Part shown: in pieces, positions 51,875 through 60,447 of the stretch
How positions within the stretch are numbered: the stretch's first letter is position 1
How the letters are laid out: each line of letters starts with the position of its first letter
From: Cetobacterium sp050033475
Lineage (GTDB): Bacteria; Fusobacteriota; Fusobacteriia; Fusobacteriales; Fusobacteriaceae
DNA: 64,000 nt
Reading direction: 5' to 3'
Assembly (NCBI RefSeq): GCF_050033475.1
Contig: NZ_CP188321.1
Coordinates: 1-64,000, forward strand
Notes under the pieces: model-generated
What the model was told of the DNA's origin: nothing
Seen by the model: the letters and a program-made list of their open reading frames with translations, nothing else
Databases searched by the model: none
Program-made: the position numbers and the translations under genes

Positions 51875-52386
51875 ATATTTATCCAATATCTTAATTTTAC
51901 AAATCCTTGATTATCAACTTTAAAATTTTCATAAATGCCATTATTTTTTTTTATAATTTCTCTAGAATGGGAATTGAAACTATTGCAGGTTAATAAAACT
52001 TTATCTAAATTTAAAGGTTTACATTTTTTTAGAGCTAATTTTAGGATTAAACTTCCATAGCCTTTAGAGCGAAATGAAGGGACAATGGCATAACCAATAT
52101 GTCCTAAAAAATCAGAATAATTTTTATTTAATCTATGGCGAATAGAAACTCGCCCAATAAATTCTAAAGTGGCATCATCAACTAACCAATAAATAGTTTC
52201 TGGAATGAAAAAAGGATTAAACAATTTTTTCTTACTTAAGTCCTTTAATTGCTCAATAAAAATTTCAAAATTTTCTTGAATATAATTTAAATCCGATTCT
52301 ATAAAAGTTTTTTCTTTGGAAAATTCTTTATAGCCATTTAAAAAACTATTTTTATATTTAATATCAGGTAAAGTCAAAATTATCAT
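51859..52386 (-). CDS. GNAT family acetyltransferase
   Basis: A soluble acetyl-CoA-dependent N-acetyltransferase of 175 residues. The acetyl-CoA pyrophosphate loop region reads HIGYAIVPSFRSKGYGSLILKLALKKC (motif A, residues about 105-131), followed by LTCNSFNSHSREIIKKNNGIYEN (motif B). It resembles the RimJ/RimL-like group that modifies proteins or small amines; the target is unknown. GGAGGAAG precedes the ATG. It is divergent from the chromate transporter gene. Confidence 0.85.
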   Translation of the reverse strand: MIILTLPDIKYKNSFLNGYKEFSKEKTFIESDLNYIQENFEIFIEQLKDLSKKKLFNPFFIPETIYWLVDDATLEFIGRVSIRHRLNKNYSDFLGHIGYAIVPSFRSKGYGSLILKLALKKCKPLNLDKVLLTCNSFNSHSREIIKKNNGIYENFKVDNQGFVKLRYWINIKGEN

Positions 52387-52521
52387 AGGCTTCCTCCAAA
52401 AAATATGAAAATTATTTTATATTAAAGTATATAATATAAAAGGAGGATGTAGAAATAATATTTTATTTTATTTGCTACCATGTTATAATGCACAAAAGAA
52501 AATAAATAAGGGGATAAATAA

Positions 52522-53055
52522 ATGATATATTTACAATTACTATATGTCTTTTTTTTCATAGGATTATTTTCATTTGGTGGCGGATTGGCTATGTTACCTT
52601 TAATAAAAGAAGCGGTGATTGCTCATAATTGGTTATCAAATCAAGAATTCTTAGATATTATTTCAATATCTCAAGTAACACCGGGACCGATAGCGGTTAA
52701 TACAGCTACTTTTGTAGGAAATAAAGTTGGAGGTGTTTTTGGTGCAATAGTTGCCACAGCTGGGGTTTCATTGCCGTCTTTAATTGTAATAATAATAGTA
52801 GCAGAGATTTATAATAGGTTGAAAGATAATGAATATAAAAATGCTTTTTTTAGGGGAGTTAAACCTGTAACTGTTGCTCTTATAGCTTATGCTGGTTATT
52901 TAATAGGTCAGCCTACTTTTACTACTTCTAATATATCGGATAATATAAAGGCTATTATTATTTTTGGAATAACTTTTGTAGCTATGAAAAAAATAAATAT
53001 AAATCCTGTGGCAATACTTATTGGTTCAGGGATTTTAGGAGCCTTATTATTTTAA
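52522..53055 (+). CDS. Chromate transporter family protein (single CHR domain)
   Basis: A short-chain CHR-family membrane protein of 177 residues. The conserved N-terminal signature FFFIGLFSFGGGLAMLPLIKEAV and SQVTPGPIAVNTATFVGNKVGG are clear. Short CHR proteins normally occur as adjacent gene pairs that make a heterodimer, but only one is present here and the next genes are unrelated. It may homodimerise or have a distant partner. The true substrate in anaerobes is unknown. An extended -10 (TGTTATAAT near 52480) may be its promoter. Confidence 0.88.
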   Translation: MIYLQLLYVFFFIGLFSFGGGLAMLPLIKEAVIAHNWLSNQEFLDIISISQVTPGPIAVNTATFVGNKVGGVFGAIVATAGVSLPSLIVIIIVAEIYNRLKDNEYKNAFFRGVKPVTVALIAYAGYLIGQPTFTTSNISDNIKAIIIFGITFVAMKKININPVAILIGSGILGALLF

Positions 53056-53065
53056 AGGAGAACAG

Positions 53066-53263
53066 ATGTTAAAAAAATTAATTATAGAAATAAAGGATTT
53101 TTTTTCAAATTTTGAAATAGGAATTAAGGGCAAAACAAAAGAATGTAACATATGTAAAGAAAAAATTCTACTTGATGGAAATGAACAATTTGAAGTGATA
53201 GAAAATACCAATAGAGTCAGATGTAGGTATTGTAATAAATATTTAGTGAGAGTGAAGTCTTAA
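53066..53263 (+). CDS. Small zinc-ribbon-like protein, 65 aa
   Basis: Not assigned to a named family. The protein has two CxxC pairs (CNIC and CRYC) about 28 residues apart, a typical zinc ribbon, after a basic and hydrophobic N-terminus (MLKKLIIEIKDFF). AAAGGAG lies 6 nt before the ATG, and the gene starts 10 nt after the chromate-family gene, so they are probably co-transcribed. Its role is unknown. Confidence 0.7.
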   Translation: MLKKLIIEIKDFFSNFEIGIKGKTKECNICKEKILLDGNEQFEVIENTNRVRCRYCNKYLVRVKS

Positions 53264-53283
53264 TATTAAAGGTTGGTGTTAAT

Positions 53284-53541
53284 ATGGATTTTTTGATGTC
53301 ACTACTTGGAGGGATATTGGCCATAATAGCATATAAATTAGATACAGATGGAATCTTAATTGTAAAAATATTTATCACAGTTTTAAGTTTAATTGCAATA
53401 ATAAAATACTTTGTTTCAATAGAAAAAATAAAAGAAAAATTAAAATACCCCATTAGAATAGGAATACATTTTCTTCTGGGGTATGGAATTTGTTTTTATA
53501 CTTTAAGTAATATAATGTTGATTTTACTGAGATTTAGTTAA
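53284..53541 (+). CDS. Small membrane protein, 85 aa
   Basis: Not recognised. Hydrophobic segments at residues about 1-20, 25-45 and 58-84 separated by a charged stretch (SIEKIKEKLKYPI) suggest two to three membrane helices. It begins 20 nt after the zinc-ribbon gene in the same direction and overlaps the convergent epimerase-like gene by 4 nt at the stop. The three small genes 52522-53541 look like one operon. Confidence 0.65.
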   Translation: MDFLMSLLGGILAIIAYKLDTDGILIVKIFITVLSLIAIIKYFVSIEKIKEKLKYPIRIGIHFLLGYGICFYTLSNIMLILLRFS

Positions 53542-54377
53542 CAATAAATCATTTCTAAGGTAAATAGACATTTAAAAGTTTTGTCCTTTTCTAAAAGTTT
53601 CATACTCTTTTTTTTACTTAAATCTTCATTTTCATCTTCAGAATCATTTATTCCGTTCATTAATTTTAAATTAATAGATTGTAAATTATTATTTTTAATA
53701 AGAGTATAATCAAATTTAGATGATTGTAATACTATTCCTTCTCTAGAATTTCTTTTTAAAAAAGAAACTATATTCATATCTTTATTTTTGAAAATAAATG
53801 AAAAATCTTTAAAAAAACTTTTAGAAAAATTAATAGGCGGTTTAAAAGTTTTACTAATAGTTTCTTTAAAATTATCTTCATTTAATGTATATTTAGAAGT
53901 CAATGTATCTTTGTTAGGAGAAATTGTTAAAAGATAACTTTCAGGTGAATTTTCTAATAAGGATAAATTAAGATCATAGGCCAATTGAAAAAATAAAGGT
54001 TTATTTGATAAATTTTTGAGTAAGAATTCTACTTTAATTCTATTTAAATCTAGAGAATATTGAAGATATAATTGAAATTCAAAGGGGTAAACATCGTATA
54101 ACTCTGATGAATTTGTTAATTTAAAAATTACTTTATCAGTATATTTTTTTTCCAATTGAAAATATAAATTTTTAAATAAATCATAATTCATGATTTTATA
54201 AAACTCTTTTTCATAAGAGTATGAGTCATTTTTTAAATTTCCAACAAAAGGAAAATATAAGTGGGAATTGTTTTTAGTTAGATATTCTTTTTTGTTAAAT
54301 TTACAAAGTATGCTGTTTAAACGAGCACTAAATTCATTAATATTAACTTTTAGATACCCATTTTCAATTGTAATCAT
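53538..54377 (-). CDS. Aldose 1-epimerase family protein (LacX-like)
   Basis: A galactose-mutarotase-fold protein of 279 residues. The start (TIENGYLKVNINEFSARLNSILCKFNKKEYL) and the strand-rich body match the LacX/YeaD branch, which acts on or binds sugar anomers. The usual catalytic His and Glu are not clear: the region LFFQLAYDLNLSL stands where HPYFNL-type words are common. Function is therefore uncertain and it may be a non-catalytic member. The upstream ribosome site is moderate (AGGGATG). Confidence 0.65.
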   Translation of the reverse strand: MITIENGYLKVNINEFSARLNSILCKFNKKEYLTKNNSHLYFPFVGNLKNDSYSYEKEFYKIMNYDLFKNLYFQLEKKYTDKVIFKLTNSSELYDVYPFEFQLYLQYSLDLNRIKVEFLLKNLSNKPLFFQLAYDLNLSLLENSPESYLLTISPNKDTLTSKYTLNEDNFKETISKTFKPPINFSKSFFKDFSFIFKNKDMNIVSFLKRNSREGIVLQSSKFDYTLIKNNNLQSINLKLMNGINDSEDENEDLSKKKSMKLLEKDKTFKCLFTLEMIYC

Positions 54378-54497
54378 TAAATCACATCCCTATAAAAGAC
54401 TTTCTTTCTTATAATCTTTTTACAAATTATAAAGAGGAATTCCTAGTTTTATTTAAAAGAATATGAAAGAAATTATTTTAAAGGTAGGTGTAAAAAA

Positions 54498-55385
54498 ATG
54501 AAAAATGAAATCGATAAAATAAAAGACACAATAAGACTATGTTTTGGAGCAGATGCCTATTCTCTAGGATATCAATGGACTTATGATATAACTGGAAATT
54601 TGGAGCAATTTGAAAAAACAGGTTTAAAATTAATAGATCCTATGGCTATAAAATACCATCCTGCTAGAAAAGCTGGAGATATAAGTTTTTATGGAGATCA
54701 ACAATTGGCTCTTTTAGAGTCTCTTGATGAAACAAAAGCATATTCAGAAGCTAGATTTCTTGAAATATGGGAGAATATTTGGAGAATAGGTTATAATGAT
54801 TGGATAGATGGAGCTACCAAAATAAGATTAGCTAGTAAACATCCATCTAACTCTTCAGATTTAAGCCCAGTAAGCAGAATAGCCCCTTTATTTTTAATTA
54901 AAGATTTAACTTTAAAAGAAATGCAAGATATTGTAGAGCAATATATTGGAGTAACTCATAATAATTTAGAAGTTAAAGATTTTGGAAAATTTATAGTACA
55001 CCTAATTTATGAGCTACAAAGTGGTGGAACATTAATGAGTTCAATTAATAAAATAAAAGGTGACTATCCATATTGTAATAAATACATTGATAAGGGATTG
55101 GATTATGTTCACTATTCATGGAAGGAATTATTAGAAAAAGAAATTGATACTTCTTGTCCAATAGAAGCATCAGGACCTTTGGCTATTTATCTTTTATGTA
55201 AATATTTGGACAGTCCAAGTGATATGTTTGCCTATAATAACATATTTGATGGGGATACATGCGGAAGAGTTGGGATATTGGCTTTAGTAACAGGGCTTAT
55301 TAAAGGGTTTCCAGCATGTGGAGATCAATGGTATGGACAGTTAAAGAAAAAAGATCTATTAGAAAAAGTATTAGCAAAGTTCTAA
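54498..55385 (+). CDS. ADP-ribosylglycohydrolase family protein with altered metal site
   Basis: A 295-residue helical protein of the ARH/DraG family, judged from the N-terminal DTIRLCFGADAYSLGYQWTYD and C-terminal FDGDTCGRVGILALVTGLIKG. Active members bind two Mg2+ through DDT-type and DTD motifs. Here these positions read YGDQQ and DTC, so metal binding may be changed or lost. It could be a branch related to J1-crystallin-like proteins (from memory). It is a single gene with AGGTAGG before the ATG and a good terminator. Confidence 0.72.
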   Translation: MKNEIDKIKDTIRLCFGADAYSLGYQWTYDITGNLEQFEKTGLKLIDPMAIKYHPARKAGDISFYGDQQLALLESLDETKAYSEARFLEIWENIWRIGYNDWIDGATKIRLASKHPSNSSDLSPVSRIAPLFLIKDLTLKEMQDIVEQYIGVTHNNLEVKDFGKFIVHLIYELQSGGTLMSSINKIKGDYPYCNKYIDKGLDYVHYSWKELLEKEIDTSCPIEASGPLAIYLLCKYLDSPSDMFAYNNIFDGDTCGRVGILALVTGLIKGFPACGDQWYGQLKKKDLLEKVLAKF

Positions 55386-55422
55386 ATAGAGAGGCTTTTA
55401 GAAAAAGCCTCTCTATTTTTTA
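55385..55422 (+). terminator. Terminator after the ARH-like gene
   Basis: AATAGAGAGGCTTTT pairs with AAAAGCCTCTCTATT around AGAA, then a T run. Confidence 0.9.
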
Positions 55423-55604
55423 ATTTTAAAGATGTCATAGTTTAAGTATGCTGATGTAATTAAAACAGTTTTAAATAAATATTATAGAAAATACTTTGTA
55501 ATTATTAATAAAATAAATATTACAATGAAATATCATATAATATTTCTTATATGAAAAAATATTATTTCAAATAATAATTATTATAACTTATATTAAAAGT
55601 CCGG
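55423..55604. other. AT-rich intergenic gap without a gene
   Basis: Between the ARH-like terminator and the recA terminator. It holds several short AT-only inverted repeats (for example around 55535-55580) but no ribosome site, ORF or consensus promoter. Confidence 0.6.
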
Positions 55605-55641
55605 TATAAAAAAATATGGAAAGATTACTCCTTCCATATTA
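55605..55641 (-). terminator. Terminator of recA
   Basis: AATATGGAA (55613-55621) pairs with TTCCATATT (55632-55640), with seven T in the minus direction. Confidence 0.85.
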
Positions 55642-55650
55642 TAATATTAA

Positions 55651-56727
55651 CTATTCTTCAACCTCTTCAAAAGTTTCTTCTATTTCATTCTCTTCCTCAG
55701 GAACTGTAGGCAGTTCGAAATTAGAAGTATTTATGATTTTATTAACTTCTTCTTCTATTTTATCTAAAAGATCCTTATCCTCTTCTAGTCTTGTTTTTAC
55801 ATTTTCTTTTCCTTGACCAATTCTTATATCACCAAAACTAAACCAAGAACCTGATTTACTTACGATATCATGCTCAAGAGCCATATCTAAAATTTCTCCA
55901 ATTCTAGAAATTCCTTTTCCATACATAATTTGGAATTTAGCTTCTTTGAAAGGCGGTGCAATTTTATTTTTAGTAACCTTAACAGTCACTTCATTTCCTA
56001 TAATTTCATCACCTTGTTTAACACTTCCTATTCTTTTAACTTCCATTCTAACAGAAGAATAGAATTTAAGAGCTTTTCCTCCAGTAGTTGTAGTTTGAGG
56101 TCCAAATCCAAATCCACCTATCTTATCTCTAACTTGGTTGATAAATATCATAGTTGTTTTAGATTTATTTAGTGTGGCAGTTAATTTTCTAAGAGCTTTT
56201 GACATAAGTCTAGCTTGTAATCCCATTTGTTGATCAGCCATTTCTCCATCAATTTCAGCCTTTGGAACAAGGGCAGCAACTGAGTCAATAACGATAACAT
56301 CAACAGCACCAGATCTAACTAACATATCAGCAATTTCTAAAGCCTGCTCTCCAAAGTCTGGCTGAGAAATTAATAATTCATCAACATCTACACCTAAAGC
56401 CTTTGCATAAACAGGGTCTAAAGCGTGTTCAGCATCTATGAAGGCAGCAATTCCTCCAAGTTTTTGAGCTTCTGCAACAATATGAAGTGCTAGGGTTGTC
56501 TTACCTGAACTTTCAGCTCCATAAACCTCAACAACTCTTCCTCTAGGAACTCCCCCTAAACCTAAAGCTAAGTCTAAATTGATACTTCCAGTGGAAATAA
56601 TTTCTATATTCATGGCTTGGTTTTCACCTAATTTCATGATGGAACCTTCACCGAAATCTTTTTTGATTTGTTTCATTGCAGCCTCAAGAGCTTTATTTCT
56701 ATCTAAATTTTCACTTTTTTTAGCCAT
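55651..56727 (-). CDS. recA: Recombinase RecA
   Basis: The strand-exchange ATPase of homologous recombination and the SOS response, 358 residues. Walker A is GAESSGKTT, Walker B VIVIDSVAALVPK, loop L1/L2 regions LMSKALRKLTATLNKS and NQVRDKIGGFGFGPQTTTTGGKALKFYSSVRMEVKRI. The acidic C-terminal tail (EEENEIEETFEEVEE) is typical. It is complete, with its own terminator. No LexA-type box was noticed upstream. Confidence 0.98.
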   Translation of the reverse strand: MAKKSENLDRNKALEAAMKQIKKDFGEGSIMKLGENQAMNIEIISTGSINLDLALGLGGVPRGRVVEVYGAESSGKTTLALHIVAEAQKLGGIAAFIDAEHALDPVYAKALGVDVDELLISQPDFGEQALEIADMLVRSGAVDVIVIDSVAALVPKAEIDGEMADQQMGLQARLMSKALRKLTATLNKSKTTMIFINQVRDKIGGFGFGPQTTTTGGKALKFYSSVRMEVKRIGSVKQGDEIIGNEVTVKVTKNKIAPPFKEAKFQIMYGKGISRIGEILDMALEHDIVSKSGSWFSFGDIRIGQGKENVKTRLEEDKDLLDKIEEEVNKIINTSNFELPTVPEEENEIEETFEEVEE

Positions 56728-56818
56728 TTTCCCTCCAATTATCTATAATAAGTTTTATATTATCTATATTTATTTATAATAAAATTTTATCATATATTTT
56801 GAAATTTGTCCATGATAC

Positions 56819-57613
56819 TTATAGACCAAAATGCTTGATTAAATATTTAGCAACGCCGTCATTATTGTTGGAATGAGTTCTATTTTTTATGATTTTTTTA
56901 AGCTCTTCAAAACCATTATCCATAATAACCCCTTCTCCAGCCATTGAAAGCATTTCAAAGTCATTATATGCATCGCCAAAGGCTAGAGTTTCATTTAAAG
57001 AAAAACCTTTTTGCTTGGCTAGAAACTCCATGGCAATTCCCTTGGAGCAATCTTTAGAAACTATATCTAAAAAATTCGATTGGGATATAAATGTTCTTAT
57101 CACAGAGGAAAATTTAAAATTTAATATATTTTCCCAATTTTTTAAATTTTTATAATCTTCATCTAAGATAACTATTTTTTCAAAGATAATATTTTTTAAT
57201 TTTTCTAAGGGTAATATTAAAATATTTTCAGGAAAGCTTTTAAAATGTTTCTTAAGATTTTTTTCTGTTTCAATTGATGTGTACATAAAATCTCCAGAAT
57301 TTCCTAAAAAATTAATATTTCTAAGAATAAAAAAATCTATTAATTCTTGGGAAGTTTCTATAGGAATAGTTTTTTCAAAAATTTTTTCTCCAGAAATATT
57401 ATAAATTGTAGAACCATTATTGCAAATAACTTCACAATTTATTTCTAAAAGATCTCTATAATTTTTAGTTCTAGAATATCCTCTTCCTGTTGTTATAATA
57501 AATTCAATATTTTTTTCATATAAATCTTGGATAACTTTCTTATTTAAAGGAGAAATTTCTTTTTCTTCATTAAGTAAAGTTCCATCTAAATCACAAAATA
57601 TAATTTTTTTCAT
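56819..57613 (-). CDS. HAD superfamily (Cof-type) phosphatase
   Basis: A cytosolic sugar- or nucleotide-phosphate phosphatase of 264 residues, subfamily IIB. Motif I is FCDLDGTLLNEE, motif II TTGRGYSR, motif III around KGIAMEFLAKQKG, and motif IV FGDAYNDFEMLSMAGEGV. The cap domain lies at residues about 85-185. The substrate cannot be predicted. GGGGGAGG precedes the ATG. It lies upstream of recA on the same strand with a 91-nt gap. Confidence 0.9.
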   Translation of the reverse strand: MKKIIFCDLDGTLLNEEKEISPLNKKVIQDLYEKNIEFIITTGRGYSRTKNYRDLLEINCEVICNNGSTIYNISGEKIFEKTIPIETSQELIDFFILRNINFLGNSGDFMYTSIETEKNLKKHFKSFPENILILPLEKLKNIIFEKIVILDEDYKNLKNWENILNFKFSSVIRTFISQSNFLDIVSKDCSKGIAMEFLAKQKGFSLNETLAFGDAYNDFEMLSMAGEGVIMDNGFEELKKIIKNRTHSNNNDGVAKYLIKHFGL

Positions 57614-57665
57614 AGTTCCTCCCCCATTTTATTTATCTAAGTATACACTATTTTTATTAAATTTA

Positions 57666-57694
57666 TTTACATTTCTAGAAAAAAATAGTATATA
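57666..57694 (+). promoter_or_regulatory. Promoter of the M42 peptidase operon
   Basis: TTTACA (57666-57671), 17-nt spacer, TATATA (57689-57694). Confidence 0.55.
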
Positions 57695-57722
57695 AAGTAT
57701 TAATAAAAAAAGGAGGTAAATT

Positions 57723-58784
57723 ATGAAATTAAAATTAATTGAAAAATTAAGCAATAGTTTTGGTGCTCCAGGTTTTGAAGATGATGTAGTAGAACTTTTA
57801 AAAGGTGAAGTAAAAAATTTTTCCAGAGAAAGAGATTGCATAAATAATTTATATTTTGGATTGGAAGATAGAAATTTAAATAAGTTAACAGTGGCAATAG
57901 ATGCTCATAGTGATGAAGTTGGATTTATGGTAAAGGAAATAAATAAAAATGGAAGTATTTCCTTTTTAACCTTAGGTGGATGGGTAAGTGGAAATATTCC
58001 TTGCACTTCAGTTATTATAAAAAATAATCGTGGAGAATTTATAAAGGGCGTTGTGGCCTCAAAACCTCCACATTTTATGTCAGAGGAAGAGAGAAAAAAA
58101 GCTCCAGTGGTTGGAGATATGACCATTGATATAGGAAGTAGTTCCTATGAGGAGACAACAGAAGTTTATGGAATTGAAATTGGAAATCCAATAGTTCCAG
58201 AGGTTCATTTCAGCTATGATTCTAAAAATAAAGTTATGAGAGGAAAAGCCTTTGATAACAGATTAGGATGTGCAGGGGTAGTTGAAGTTCTTAATAATAT
58301 CGATACTGAAAAATTAGATGTAAATGTTGTAGGAATAGTTGCTTCACAGGAGGAGAATGGTTGCAGAGGTGCCCAGGTAGCTTCTCAAAAAGTTAAACCT
58401 GATTTTGTGATTGTATTTGAAGGATCTCCAGCAGATGATACTTTCAAAGATGCCTTTTTATCAAGGGGAGCTTTAGGAAAAGGAGTTCAACTTAGGGTAA
58501 TAGATAGCTCTATGATTTCTAATCCAAGAGTAATTCAATTTGCTAAGAAAATAGCTGAAAGAGAAAAAATTGATTTTCAAATTATAGCTAGAGATGGTGG
58601 AGGAACAAATGCAGGAAAATATCATGTGGCCAACGAAGGCATTCCCGTTCTTGTTTTAGGAGTTCCAACTAGATATATCCACACACCATATTCTTACGCT
58701 TCTCTAAAGGATTACGAAGCCATGGTTAATTTAACAATAGAAATTTTAAAGGAGATAAATGAAGATATAATAAAAAAATTCTAG
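57723..58784 (+). CDS. M42 family metallo-aminopeptidase
   Basis: A cytosolic dinuclear-metal aminopeptidase (glutamyl aminopeptidase/FrvX type), 353 residues. Metal and catalytic segments are AIDAHSDEVGF, KAFDNRLGC, SQEENGCRGAQ, FEGSPADD and RYIHTPYSYA. It degrades peptides to free amino acids, complementing the M18 enzyme at 25992. AAGGAGG precedes the ATG. An MsrA-like gene follows 13 nt later, so the two are co-transcribed. Confidence 0.93.
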   Translation: MKLKLIEKLSNSFGAPGFEDDVVELLKGEVKNFSRERDCINNLYFGLEDRNLNKLTVAIDAHSDEVGFMVKEINKNGSISFLTLGGWVSGNIPCTSVIIKNNRGEFIKGVVASKPPHFMSEEERKKAPVVGDMTIDIGSSSYEETTEVYGIEIGNPIVPEVHFSYDSKNKVMRGKAFDNRLGCAGVVEVLNNIDTEKLDVNVVGIVASQEENGCRGAQVASQKVKPDFVIVFEGSPADDTFKDAFLSRGALGKGVQLRVIDSSMISNPRVIQFAKKIAEREKIDFQIIARDGGGTNAGKYHVANEGIPVLVLGVPTRYIHTPYSYASLKDYEAMVNLTIEILKEINEDIIKKF

Positions 58785-58797
58785 TAGGGGGAATTGG

Positions 58798-59376
58798 ATG
58801 GGTATAAAACTTTTAGTCGGAATATTTATACTAGCTTCCACTATATCCTATGGTCAACTTCAAGAGGCTGTACTTGCAGGAGGAAGTTTTTGGTTTATGG
58901 ATAGTGAATTGGAAAATATTTCAGGAGTTGAAGATGTCATAGTTGGATATTCTGGAGGAACTATAGAAAATCCAACATTGAAAGAAGTTTTGAAGGGAAA
59001 CACAGGCCATAGGGAAAGTGTTTTAGTTAAATATGATGATGAAAAAATAACCTATGAAGAATTACTCTATAAATTTTTAAAAAAAATAGATCCCACAGAT
59101 GATCAAGGTCAATTTAATGATAGGGGAGAACAATATTCTCCGGCAATTTTTTATGTGGAAGATTCTGAAAAAGAAAAGGCTTTAAATATTCTAGAAAAAG
59201 TAAAAGTAGATGGTCATTTTTCTCAAATGAAAGTTCCTGTTATTCAATTGAAAAATTTTTATTCTGCAGAGGATGATCAGCAAGATTATTATAAAAAGAA
59301 TGAATTTAAATATAAATATTTTAAATTTAGATCTGGAAGAGATAGATTTTTAGACGATCATTGGAAAAATAAATAA
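58798..59376 (+). CDS. Secreted MsrA-fold protein lacking the catalytic cysteine
   Basis: It resembles peptide methionine-S-sulfoxide reductase throughout: VIVGYSGGTIENPTLKEV, NTGHRESVLVKYD and DPTDDQGQFNDRGEQYSPAIFY. An N-terminal signal sequence (LLVGIFILASTISYG) predicts export. The catalytic GCFW motif reads GSFW, with Ser30 encoded by AGT, and the whole 192-residue protein contains no cysteine. It therefore cannot use the normal sulfenic-acid chemistry. It may be a pseudo-enzyme, a methionine-sulfoxide binder, or a serine-based variant. GGGGG precedes the ATG. Confidence 0.85.
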   Translation: MGIKLLVGIFILASTISYGQLQEAVLAGGSFWFMDSELENISGVEDVIVGYSGGTIENPTLKEVLKGNTGHRESVLVKYDDEKITYEELLYKFLKKIDPTDDQGQFNDRGEQYSPAIFYVEDSEKEKALNILEKVKVDGHFSQMKVPVIQLKNFYSAEDDQQDYYKKNEFKYKYFKFRSGRDRFLDDHWKNK

Positions 59377-59383
59377 ATAAAAT

Positions 59384-59415
59384 AAAAGGGAAAGCGTTTT
59401 TACTTTCCCTTTTTA
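59384..59415. terminator. Bidirectional terminator MsrA-like / mglC
   Basis: AAAAGGGAAAG pairs with CTTTCCCTTTT around CGTTTTTA, between convergent genes. Confidence 0.88.
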
Positions 59416-59417
59416 TA

Positions 59418-60437
59418 TTACTTTTTCTTCACATATTTAAGAGTATCTAGAGCAACAGCTAAGACGATAATTGCACCTTTTATTATAAATTGCCAGTATG
59501 GATTTACACCAATGTATGTTAATCCATAGTTTATAACTGTAAAAATTAAAACTCCAGTCACAATTCCAGGGACAGTACCAACTCCACCACTGAAGGAAAC
59601 TCCTCCAACAACACAGGCTGCGATTGCATCTAGCTCATACATATTTCCAAGGTTATTTGTAGCACTTCCTACTCTTCCAGCTTCTAAAAGTCCACCGAAG
59701 GCATAGAAAACACCAGATAAAATATAAACTAAAAGTATAGTTTTCTTAACATTAACTCCAGAAACTTTAGCTGCTTCAGGATTCCCTCCAACAGCAAATA
59801 AGTTTTTACCAAATATAGTTTTATTCCAAAGAACCCAAATAAAAATAGTAGCAATAGCTGCATAAATTATTAAGTAATTGACTCTAATTCCTGCAATTTT
59901 AAAAAATCCTTGGGCAAACTGGGTAAATCTAGGATCATAACCAGCTATTGGAGAAGCTCCTACATAATCAAAGTATAAGGAAGTAGCTCCATAGACAACT
60001 ATAGAGGATCCCAAGGTAGCAATAAATGGTGTAACACTTAAATGGGCTACAACAACTCCATTTATAAGACCAACCACAGCTCCAATTGCAGTAACAATTA
60101 AGATAACAACTGGAATTGGAATTTCTCCTATATTAGGAAAAACTTTATTAACATTGGTTACAGCTTGAAGAAGAGTAGCTCCAATAACAGCAGATAATCC
60201 AACTTGTCTTCCTGCAGATAAATCTGTTCCTTGGGTAACAATAAGCCCTGCAACCCCAAGAGCCAATATAGTTCTAACAGAAGATTGAGTTAAAATATTT
60301 CTAAAGTTTCTTGCACTTAGGAATGTAGGTTCCTTTATGATTATAACTGCCAATAAAATAAATAAAACAAGATATAGTCCACCGTCTCTTAACCAAGACT
60401 TTATATTAATCTTTTTTTTCTCTAAAGCTAATTCCAT
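59418..60437 (-). CDS. mglC: Galactose/methyl-galactoside ABC transporter permease MglC
   Basis: The inner-membrane permease of the Mgl importer, 339 residues with about ten hydrophobic segments. It follows the MglC/RbsC pattern: AGLIVTQGTDLSAGRQVGLSAVIGATLLQ and GGNPEAAKVSGVNVKKTILLVYILSGVFYAFGGLLEAGRVGSATNNLGNMYELDAIAACVVGGVSF. It is the last gene of mglBAC, 10 nt after mglA. Confidence 0.94.
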   Translation of the reverse strand: MELALEKKKINIKSWLRDGGLYLVLFILLAVIIIKEPTFLSARNFRNILTQSSVRTILALGVAGLIVTQGTDLSAGRQVGLSAVIGATLLQAVTNVNKVFPNIGEIPIPVVILIVTAIGAVVGLINGVVVAHLSVTPFIATLGSSIVVYGATSLYFDYVGASPIAGYDPRFTQFAQGFFKIAGIRVNYLIIYAAIATIFIWVLWNKTIFGKNLFAVGGNPEAAKVSGVNVKKTILLVYILSGVFYAFGGLLEAGRVGSATNNLGNMYELDAIAACVVGGVSFSGGVGTVPGIVTGVLIFTVINYGLTYIGVNPYWQFIIKGAIIVLAVALDTLKYVKKK

Positions 60438-60447
60438 ATTTTTCCCC

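Noticed and set aside
51209..51886. Minus-strand ORF of 225 codons
   Set aside because: It is antisense to the NSS transporter and crosses its terminator; it has no recognisable domain.
55423..55604. AT-rich inverted repeats between the ARH-like gene and recA, considered as a mobile element or small RNA
   Set aside because: The repeats are only A/T and short, as expected by chance at this base composition; no promoter or terminal repeat is seen.
58885..58890. Selenocysteine in place of the missing MsrA cysteine
   Set aside because: The codon in the GSFW motif is AGT (serine), not TGA.
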